DNA of 39,805 nt from Fluviicola sp. (GTDB taxonomy: Bacteria > Bacteroidota > Bacteroidia > Flavobacteriales_D > Crocinitomicaceae). This document shows positions 18,485 to 26,298 of the stretch, in pieces. How positions within the stretch are numbered: position 1 is the first letter of the stretch; each line of letters begins with the position of its first letter. The stretch covers positions 1 to 39,805 of the forward strand of contig JADLGD010000117.1 in NCBI GenBank assembly GCA_020849495.1, in the 5' to 3' direction. The notes beneath the pieces were generated by a model. It was not told the origin of the DNA and searched no databases. It saw only the letters and a program-made list of their open reading frames with translations. A program made the translations under genes and the position numbers.

Positions 18485-19447
18485 ATGAATACAGAGCACT
18501 TGGCCATATACATCCAGCAACCCCATTTAATAAAAATGGAGGATCTCCCTGTGCTCAAAGATTTAGCAGATAAAAATCCGTATGCATCTGTTTATTCATT
18601 GTTGTATATCGCTGGTGTAAAACAACACCAATCCATTGAATTGGATCTGGTCATTGAACAACAAGCTTACCGTTTAAGTGATCGCAAGCGTTTGTTTCAT
18701 TTAATTCAATCGTCTTTCACAAATCAAACTGAAGAGGTAATTCCAGCAAATGTTTCGGATTCAATTCCAGAAACTGCTGTAATCCTAGAATTACCTAACG
18801 AAGAAGTCATTGAACCGTTATTGGTAAATCAGCCTGAAGAAACGATTGTTGAATCGGCAACCATTCAAGTTGAAACAGTTCCTGAAGTTATTGAGAATGA
18901 AAACTCGGAAGAAACCGATTCAACTGAAGAAGATTTATTTGAATTTGAAACCAGTGCGTTTAGTGTTGGACAGGAATACTTTACTGAAGTTGAAGAAAAA
19001 GCTGAAATAAATTCAGAAAAAAATAGTGTTACTGAAAAACGTGAAGAAACTCCTGAAATTGTAGTTGAAAAAGCAGTAGAAAACAAAGTTATTGACACCA
19101 AACGCAGTTTCACATCCTGGTTAAAAAGCAGTGATCAAAGCGCTACTGTAAATAGCGAGAACCCATCACAAAAACCAGACAAACAAGCCATTATTGATCG
19201 TTTCTTACAAGAAGAACCAAGTATTACCAGAGCCAAAACAGACTTCTATTCCCCTTCAAAAAAAGCAAAAGAGAGTTTAGACGAGGAAACCATTCCAGTA
19301 TCTGAAACTTTGGCCAAAATATATGCTGCTCAAGGCAATTTTCCGAAGGCAATTCATGTTTATCATCAATTAAGTTTGAATTTTCCAGAAAAAAAGAGTT
19401 TATTTGCAGTCCAAATTGAAGAATTAAAGAAAAAATTAACTTTATAA
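18485..19447 (+). CDS. Acidic protein with C-terminal TPR-like motif
   Basis: A 320-residue protein without signal peptide or membrane helix. Residues 1-75 form a helical N-terminal domain. Residues about 80-200 are a low-complexity stretch very rich in Glu and Val, likely disordered. The C-terminal ~50 residues hold a TPR-like pair of helices (SETLAKIYAAQGNFPKAIHVY). It starts 1 base after the lptE stop and ends 4 bases before secG, so it is certainly in the operon. Similar proteins sit at this position in other Bacteroidota, but I know of no assigned function. The acidic linker may make it a scaffold; that is only inference. Confidence 0.75.
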   Translation: MNTEHLAIYIQQPHLIKMEDLPVLKDLADKNPYASVYSLLYIAGVKQHQSIELDLVIEQQAYRLSDRKRLFHLIQSSFTNQTEEVIPANVSDSIPETAVILELPNEEVIEPLLVNQPEETIVESATIQVETVPEVIENENSEETDSTEEDLFEFETSAFSVGQEYFTEVEEKAEINSEKNSVTEKREETPEIVVEKAVENKVIDTKRSFTSWLKSSDQSATVNSENPSQKPDKQAIIDRFLQEEPSITRAKTDFYSPSKKAKESLDEETIPVSETLAKIYAAQGNFPKAIHVYHQLSLNFPEKKSLFAVQIEELKKKLTL

Positions 19448-19451
19448 TACA

Positions 19452-19784
19452 ATGTTAGCAGTACTTTCAATTATCATTATTTTAGCAAGCATCTTACTTG
19501 TTGTTGTTGTTTTCATTCAAAATCCTAAAGGTGGAGGTTTAACTTCAGACTTCGGTGGACAGCAATTGGGTGGTGTACAACGCACCAACGATTTTGTTGA
19601 GAAAGCAACTTGGACTTTAGCAGTTGTTGTTGTTGCTTCAAGTTTCTTCTTATCATATATGATGAAACCGGAAGAAATTAAAGTTCCTCAAGGTACTGAG
19701 CAAGGACAAGGTCAACCTGGACAGGGACAACCTGGTCAAGGACAAGGTCAGCCATCACAAGGTGGAAAACCTCAAAACCAATAA
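19452..19784 (+). CDS. secG: Preprotein translocase subunit SecG
   Basis: SecG is the small accessory subunit of the SecYEG channel. The 110-residue protein has two membrane helices (about 4-23 and 55-71) joined by the diagnostic loop NPKGGGLTSDFGG. The C-terminal ~35 residues are an unusual hydrophilic tail of Gly, Gln and Pro in short repeats (GQGQPGQGQP), encoded by imperfect direct repeats at about 19696-19755. It closes the miaB operon and is followed by a strong terminator. Confidence 0.93.
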   Translation: MLAVLSIIIILASILLVVVVFIQNPKGGGLTSDFGGQQLGGVQRTNDFVEKATWTLAVVVVASSFFLSYMMKPEEIKVPQGTEQGQGQPGQGQPGQGQGQPSQGGKPQNQ

Positions 19785-19819
19785 TCAGCTTCACCAAGTA
19801 ATTGGTCAACGATATTCGA

Positions 19820-19852
19820 TGTCAGTATGTCATTCATACTGACATTTTTTTT
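19820..19852 (+). terminator. Intrinsic terminator after secG
   Basis: A perfect 10-bp stem, TGTCAGTATG (19820-19829) with CATACTGACA (19835-19844), has a 5-base loop and is followed by eight T residues. It separates the miaB-secG operon from groESL. Confidence 0.93.
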
Positions 19853-19864
19853 GCTCAAAACTGA

Positions 19865-19898
19865 AAATTTGTCGGCAAAAAGCATCTGGCACAAATTT
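19865..19898. promoter_or_regulatory. Inverted repeat upstream of groES
   Basis: AAATTTGT (19865-19872) and ACAAATTT (19891-19898) form a perfect 8-base inverted repeat with an 18-base spacer. It lies 45-78 bases upstream of the groES ATG in the only intergenic space before the chaperonin operon. It does not match CIRCE (TTAGCACTC-N9-GAGTGCTAA). It could be an operator or a chance AT-rich match. Confidence 0.35.
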
Positions 19899-19942
19899 CG
19901 AGAAGGGCGTGGCAAATCATTTTAAACAATATACTTTACAAT

Positions 19943-21873
<1,931 letters not shown>

Positions 21874-21896
21874 TTCGAAGCAAAATAATTGAAAAG

Positions 21897-21922
21897 AAGC
21901 GCTGAAATTCAGCGCTTTTTTT
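21897..21922 (+). terminator. Intrinsic terminator after groEL
   Basis: AAGCGCTGA (21897-21905) pairs with TCAGCGCTT (21909-21917), a 9-bp stem with a tight 3-base loop, followed by a T-run to 21922. It lies 23 bases after the groEL stop. Confidence 0.88.
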
Positions 21923-21934
21923 GTTGGAACAACT

Positions 21935-21942
21935 TATCTTTG
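21935..21942 (+). promoter_or_regulatory. Promoter -7 element before the candidate small RNA
   Basis: TATCTTTG is a full match to TAnnTTTG and lies just after the groEL terminator. There is no TTG at ideal -33 spacing; the closest are 8 and 11 bases upstream. The inferred start is about 21947-21950. Confidence 0.5.
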
Positions 21943-21947
21943 AACCA

Positions 21948-22062
21948 CATTATAGTTTCCCATTTATTGGGAAGCTTTCACGGTCCTTCTTCCCCCGTTT
22001 TTCGGGGATAGAACGGAACGGCACTATATATTAAAAGGCTCTGATTTTTCAGAGCCTTTTTC
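21948..22062 (+). ncRNA. Candidate structured small RNA between groEL and the M48 protease gene
   Basis: No coding frame is apparent here, but the 115-base stretch has a -7 promoter element before it, a strong terminator at its end and nested complementary segments. The outer helix pairs TATAGT (21951-21956) with ACTATA (22023-22028). Inside are hairpin TTCCCA/TGGGAA (21957-21962, 21968-21973, loop TTTAT) and a longer hairpin CCCCG/CGGGG (21993-21997, 22003-22007, loop TTTTT). The longer hairpin is extended by TTCT/AGAA (21987-21990, 22010-22013) and TCC/GGA beyond it. The 5' end is an estimate. Size and shape would suit a 6S-like RNA or another conserved Bacteroidota RNA, but I cannot assign a family by eye. 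Confidence 0.6.
22033..22062 (+). terminator. Intrinsic terminator of the candidate small RNA
   Basis: A perfect 12-bp stem pairs AAAAGGCTCTGA (22033-22044) with TCAGAGCCTTTT (22049-22060) over a TTTT loop; the T residues of the right arm continue to 22061. This is the second terminator after groEL, so it very likely ends a separate short transcript. Confidence 0.88.
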
Positions 22063-22098
22063 AATTGGTCGAACTCTTAAAAAGTTTAGCTCTCAATA

Positions 22099-22130
22099 AT
22101 TGCATACCATTAAACATTCAACTACTTTTG
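22099..22130 (+). promoter_or_regulatory. Promoter for the plus-strand M48 protease module
   Basis: ATTG at 22099-22102, a 20-base spacer, then TACTTTTG at 22123-22130, a full -7 match. It ends 22 bases before the ATG at 22153. Confidence 0.65.
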
Positions 22131-22152
22131 ATACCGATTTAATTTAATCCAC

Positions 22153-24276
22153 ATGAAATCTCTTCCTGTTTTCTTACTCAGCTTTTTTGTATTCAGTGTT
22201 TCGTTCACTTTTTCTCAAGTTGATTTCAATAATTACCGTACGCTTCTAGCAAATGGTAAGATTCCTACTGACTTTAGTACCACAACTGAGAAAAAGTATG
22301 AAAACCTATTGAACCAAAACAAAGAATTATACAGCACTACGGATAAAAAGAAATTCTTGTTGTCATCCACTAAAGCTGTTGACGAATTGTTGCATTCCGG
22401 ATTGGTTATTTATGGGGATGACATCAGTAAATATGTTGAAGATGTAGCGCATAAAGTCCTTTCAAAGGAACCGGAATTGAAAAAAGAATTGCGTTTTTAT
22501 GTTTTGAAATCGAATGTAACGAATGCATTGTCAACGAATCAAGGGATTATTTTCGTTACGACAGGTTTAATTGCCGAATTGACCAGTGAAGCGCAATTGG
22601 CTTACATTCTCGCACATGAAATTGCCCATTACAAGGAAAATCACGCATTGAAATCGTATGAATGGTCATCCAATCAACGTGGGCAATCCATCATTGAAAT
22701 GAGTACGTTTTCAAAAGAAAATGAATTTGCAGCTGATAAAATAGCTGTTGAAATGTATAAAAATGCAGGTTATGATCCGGATGAGATTTTAGGCGTATTT
22801 GACGTTTTGATGTATTCTTACTTGCCTTTTGATGAAATTCCGATAGACAAACAATACATTGGAGGAAATAAAATTTATTTTCCTGAAGGAGTTTGGGGAA
22901 AAAAGACTTATCCTATTACTGCTGAAGAAAATTACGATGATTCAAAAAGCACTCACCCCAATATTAAAAAGCGCAAAGAAGAGGCTGAAAAAACAGCAAC
23001 ATCATTATCGAATTGGGGAGACGCTGTTCATTATTTAGGAAAAGAAAAATTTGAATACATCCGCAACATCGCACGCTTTGAAAGTGTTCGAATCGATGTG
23101 TCTGAGAACAATTATACAAACGCTATTTATTCCATCTTTTTATTGGAGAAAGAATTTCCAACATCTAATTTTTTAGCTGAAATGAAAGCTTTAAGTTGGT
23201 TAGGTATATATCAATACACTGCAAATTCTAAGAAGTCATCTATTCTTCCTAAAGCGCGCTTAATGGAGGGAGAAATCGCACTATTCCAAGATTACATTAA
23301 AAACTGTAACAAAGAAGCGATTACTGTTTTAGCAATTCGTAACATGTATGATTTATCGAAAGCATACCCAGAAAACTTATTGATTCAAGATGCTAAAAAA
23401 CAATTGTTTACCAGCTTAAACGGCACATCTAATTTCAATTGGAAAAACTACTCTAAGCGCAGTTTTGAAGAAAGTGCAAAGTTGGCAATAGCTGCAAAAG
23501 ATTCAGCCAATTTGAAAGCAAATAACGCAACTACGACTACAGAAACGAATTCGAAATACGATCGCATTAAAACTAAAAAATCGATTGACACCCCTGAATC
23601 GTTTGATTCGACCGCTTACTACATGTATGGTATCTATGACATCATCAATGATTCCGTATTTATTGCCAGTACAAATTTTAGCAAGCCTGAAAGTGATTCA
23701 AAATCCAATTATTTTGATCAATTAAACCTTATTTCTTGTTCCATTAGAACCAGTAATTATACACCAGAAGAAAAACAGGAAAAATACCTTGACAACTTGA
23801 TACAAGGAATTGAATTAGCTACCAATTCAAGCATTTCAATTTCAGAGAAAGCAAGTTCAGAAGAATTAAACACAACGGCAGAATTCAATCAAGAAGTGGT
23901 CAATGCTTGGTTGCGTTCAGAAATTGAACAAGCTCAATCAATTCCACTATTAGCAACCGATTATTATTTGATCAAAGAAATGGAAAAAAGCAGTGGAACA
24001 TCTATGATCGGATTTGTTACCATGGAGTATTTTTACGATCCCAACTTAACGCCTGTGATCATCGCCGCTTCAACTGTTATTGGTTTACCAGTTGCCATAT
24101 TGGTTATGGCTCCCATGCAATTTATCCAAGGAAATAAAACGGACATTAAGTTTTCTTTTTACAACATCAGTCTTGGTAAAACGGAAACGATTATCATTGG
24201 TTTTAACAATAAACCAAGCAAGTTACACATCGCCAATCACATTAACGCTTACCTAAAGCAGACTAAAAAGAATTAA
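22153..24276 (+). CDS. Secreted M48-family metalloprotease (copy A)
   Basis: A 707-residue exported protein. The signal peptide (about 1-22, ending FTFSQ) is followed by VDFNNY, shared with copy B. The N-terminal ~250 residues form an M48-type zinc protease domain: HEIAH at 155-159 supplies two His ligands and the catalytic Glu, and NEFAAD gives the third ligand Glu191. The C-terminal ~450 residues match no family I recognise. They are helical and Lys/Glu-rich, with a hydrophobic stretch near residues 635-660 (VIIAASTVIGLPVAILVMAP) that could be a membrane helix. The barrel-like gene follows after 1 base. It has its own promoter. Substrate and role are unknown. Confidence 0.85.
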   Translation: MKSLPVFLLSFFVFSVSFTFSQVDFNNYRTLLANGKIPTDFSTTTEKKYENLLNQNKELYSTTDKKKFLLSSTKAVDELLHSGLVIYGDDISKYVEDVAHKVLSKEPELKKELRFYVLKSNVTNALSTNQGIIFVTTGLIAELTSEAQLAYILAHEIAHYKENHALKSYEWSSNQRGQSIIEMSTFSKENEFAADKIAVEMYKNAGYDPDEILGVFDVLMYSYLPFDEIPIDKQYIGGNKIYFPEGVWGKKTYPITAEENYDDSKSTHPNIKKRKEEAEKTATSLSNWGDAVHYLGKEKFEYIRNIARFESVRIDVSENNYTNAIYSIFLLEKEFPTSNFLAEMKALSWLGIYQYTANSKKSSILPKARLMEGEIALFQDYIKNCNKEAITVLAIRNMYDLSKAYPENLLIQDAKKQLFTSLNGTSNFNWKNYSKRSFEESAKLAIAAKDSANLKANNATTTTETNSKYDRIKTKKSIDTPESFDSTAYYMYGIYDIINDSVFIASTNFSKPESDSKSNYFDQLNLISCSIRTSNYTPEEKQEKYLDNLIQGIELATNSSISISEKASSEELNTTAEFNQEVVNAWLRSEIEQAQSIPLLATDYYLIKEMEKSSGTSMIGFVTMEYFYDPNLTPVIIAASTVIGLPVAILVMAPMQFIQGNKTDIKFSFYNISLGKTETIIIGFNNKPSKLHIANHINAYLKQTKKN

Positions 24277-24277
24277 C

Positions 24278-25051
24278 ATGAAATACTATTTATCCATTCT
24301 ACTTTTCGTCGCATTTTCAGCAATTGCGCAAAAAGAAAACCCTGGTTTTTTAGGGAATAAAAACATCGTGGAAATTAGTGGTATTGGTCATTTTAGATTG
24401 ATTAATAATTTAATCAGAAGTGATTATCACTACATGGAATCGAATGGCCAATTGGTCAATAAAAAAAGATGGTTTGAATATGGCGGACAAATTGGCTTGG
24501 GTAGAACGGTATCCAAACGCCTTATGATTGGGTTACAAGCGTCTATTTACAAACAATATGTCGCTCCTGGAGAAATATATTATGAGAAGCCAGGTTTAGG
24601 ATCATTTTTTTCTAAACATGAAATCATTGATGTACAATCCATCACCATCGCACCACGCATTGAATTTGCGGCAAAAAGAGCCATTTTACCGATTGGCGTC
24701 AGTCACTGCTTGAGCTTTGGATACACCATGAATTCAATTAAAAAACGTGATTATTTAATCAATTACGATGAATACGGTATCAATCAAAATGAAAAAGTCA
24801 ATTACAACACAGAACCTACTTACAAAGAATTATCAATCGGATACAGTATCAAATCACGTGTACCTATTACTAAAAGTTTATTGTTCTTTTATTCCTTCAA
24901 TTATCAATTGAATTTACCAATGAGTGCAGACAACAATGTGTTGAGCATGCTGTTTGGTAGTTTAAATTTTAGTGGTGTCGAAGGGCAAGTTCAAAAATCA
25001 CGTTTGTATACACTTTTCACAATGAATGCAGGTTTGAGTCTTTCATTTTAA
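24278..25051 (+). CDS. Outer-membrane beta-barrel-like protein paired with M48 protease (copy A)
   Basis: A 257-residue protein with a signal peptide (MKYYLSILLFVAFSAIAQ). The mature part has alternating aromatic and polar segments typical of beta strands and ends in a C-terminal Phe (AGLSLSF), as outer-membrane barrels do. I do not recognise a named family. It is clearly related to the gene at 25480-26298: both begin the mature chain with GFLGNKNIVEI or GYFGRKTMIEI and share an APRIEF/MPRLIF segment followed by a Gly-rich strand. It starts 1 base after the protease stop, so the pair is co-translated. An outer-membrane location is inference. Confidence 0.7.
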   Translation: MKYYLSILLFVAFSAIAQKENPGFLGNKNIVEISGIGHFRLINNLIRSDYHYMESNGQLVNKKRWFEYGGQIGLGRTVSKRLMIGLQASIYKQYVAPGEIYYEKPGLGSFFSKHEIIDVQSITIAPRIEFAAKRAILPIGVSHCLSFGYTMNSIKKRDYLINYDEYGINQNEKVNYNTEPTYKELSIGYSIKSRVPITKSLLFFYSFNYQLNLPMSADNNVLSMLFGSLNFSGVEGQVQKSRLYTLFTMNAGLSLSF

Positions 25052-25061
25052 AAAGGCTTAT

Positions 25062-25069
25062 TACATTTG
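25062..25069 (+). promoter_or_regulatory. Promoter -7 element for the ferredoxin gene
   Basis: TACATTTG fully matches TAnnTTTG and lies 14 bases before the ferredoxin ATG. A TTTG at 25033-25036 is 25 bases upstream, slightly farther than ideal. Confidence 0.5.
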
Positions 25070-25083
25070 TAAAAAATTATTTC

Positions 25084-25407
25084 ATGGCAGATATTACAGT
25101 AACAATAATTGACAGAGAAGGTGTTTCACACGAATTGCTAGCTCCAACAGACATGAACATGAACATCATGGAGTTGTGTAAATCGTATGAGTTACCTGTG
25201 AAAGGTGAATGTGGAGGAATGGCAATGTGTGCAACTTGTCAATGTTACTTAGAATCTGACACCCATTTAGAAGAACAAAGTGACGCTGAATTAGACATGT
25301 TGGATCAAGCATTCTATGTAAAACCTAACAGTCGTTTAGGATGCCAGATTCCAATTTCTGAAGAAATCGATGGGATTGTATTGCGTTTAGCTCCAGAGGC
25401 AGAATAA
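25084..25407 (+). CDS. 2Fe-2S ferredoxin, adrenodoxin type
   Basis: A 107-residue electron carrier. The cluster ligands are Cys43, Cys49, Cys52 and Cys87, with spacing CxxxxxCxxC then a distal Cys in RLGCQI: the vertebrate/adrenodoxin (Isc-type) pattern, not the plant type. The fold segments ITVTIIDREG and PVKGECGGMAMCATC agree. It is acidic, lacks a signal peptide and should be cytoplasmic. It has its own -7 element and stands alone between the two inverted protease-barrel modules, with no functional link to them visible. The physiological partner is unknown. Confidence 0.92.
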   Translation: MADITVTIIDREGVSHELLAPTDMNMNIMELCKSYELPVKGECGGMAMCATCQCYLESDTHLEEQSDAELDMLDQAFYVKPNSRLGCQIPISEEIDGIVLRLAPEAE

Positions 25408-25479
25408 TAGTATCTACTTGGATGTAAGATCAAACTTCCATCCAAATGTGATCAATAATTTCCGAATTGATACTGTGAA

Positions 25480-26298
25480 TTATAAGCAAAAGGTCAATCC
25501 AAGATTCAGTTCCATGATTCCAAACTGTCTGCGCTGATTGATTTTTTCCCACGCTTCTTTTCCTGATAGCCAGTATTGCGTTTGGTCATAATCTCTGTAC
25601 GCTTTCTTTTTGAAAAGTGTATTGTAGGAGTAGCGCACCCCGAAGTGGAAGAGTAATTGTTTTGAAATGGGATAATTCATTCGCACACCATACATCCATT
25701 TCAAACCTTTCAATTCCTCTACACGTTCATCTAAGAAGAAATCCTGAACATCTTGCACGGAATAAATCCCTGCAGTGTCAACAGCCAGATCCGGTTTTCT
25801 ATTGTTAAAAGCAATCATCGAATACCCTACTCCAATTTCATGTGTGATTCCTGCTGGAACGCGACCTTGTTTTGTAGAAAAGATAAGACGAGGCATGATG
25901 ATTCGTTCTGTTAACGACATGTGCACCGCTTTCGCATTGATTTCTTCGGTGATTGTTTGACCTAAATCATTCACAAATTGACGACCAATAGTAGTTCCTT
26001 TAATCGGATTAAAAGCATAGTACTTTTGTTGGTATTCCATAGCTACGGCAGTATTTTCAGATAAAACAACGCCAAAACTAGCTCTGAAATTAGCGTCCAC
26101 TAAATTCAATGACTTTTGAAATTCACCACCTTTTTTGATGTAGCCTTTATCCTGTCCGAAAATATTTTGAAACAGCGGAAAAGCTCCCCCACCTCCAATT
26201 TCGATCATGGTTTTTCTACCGAAATAACCTTTTTCTTGACCAACGATTTGGAAAGCAAGAATAGTAACGATGAGTAAAGTGAAAAGTGATTTAATCAT
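25480..26298 (-). CDS. Outer-membrane beta-barrel-like protein paired with M48 protease (copy B)
   Basis: A 272-residue paralogue of the copy A barrel-like protein, with a signal peptide ending about residue 20 (FQIVGQ) and mature start EKGYFGRKTMIEI. Strand-like alternation continues to the C-terminus (LGLTFCL). Its start overlaps the stop of the upstream protease frame by 8 bases. That protease is interrupted by a premature stop, and this gene depends on the same nadE-led transcript, so its translation may be reduced. The frame itself is intact, which suggests it is still under selection or that the protease lesion is recent. Confidence 0.68.
   Translation of the reverse strand: MIKSLFTLLIVTILAFQIVGQEKGYFGRKTMIEIGGGGAFPLFQNIFGQDKGYIKKGGEFQKSLNLVDANFRASFGVVLSENTAVAMEYQQKYYAFNPIKGTTIGRQFVNDLGQTITEEINAKAVHMSLTERIIMPRLIFSTKQGRVPAGITHEIGVGYSMIAFNNRKPDLAVDTAGIYSVQDVQDFFLDERVEELKGLKWMYGVRMNYPISKQLLFHFGVRYSYNTLFKKKAYRDYDQTQYWLSGKEAWEKINQRRQFGIMELNLGLTFCL

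Noticed and set aside
19696-19755. CRISPR-like short repeats
   Set aside because: The repeats are short, imperfect and in frame within secG, coding for Gly-Gln-Pro; there are no spacers and no cas genes.
19887-19902. Possible sigma-54 promoter upstream of groES (TGGCAC at 19887-19892)
   Set aside because: The -24 half matches well but the -12 position reads TCGA instead of TTGC, so the essential GC is missing.
21948-22062. SRP RNA or tmRNA as the identity of the small RNA
   Set aside because: The SRP loop motif (GGAA with the conserved asymmetric loop) and the tmRNA tRNA-like ends and tag frame are not present.
25418-25445. Hairpin TTGGATG/CATCCAA after the ferredoxin gene
   Set aside because: The 7-bp stem is not followed by a T-run on either strand and has a 14-base loop, so it is weak as a terminator.
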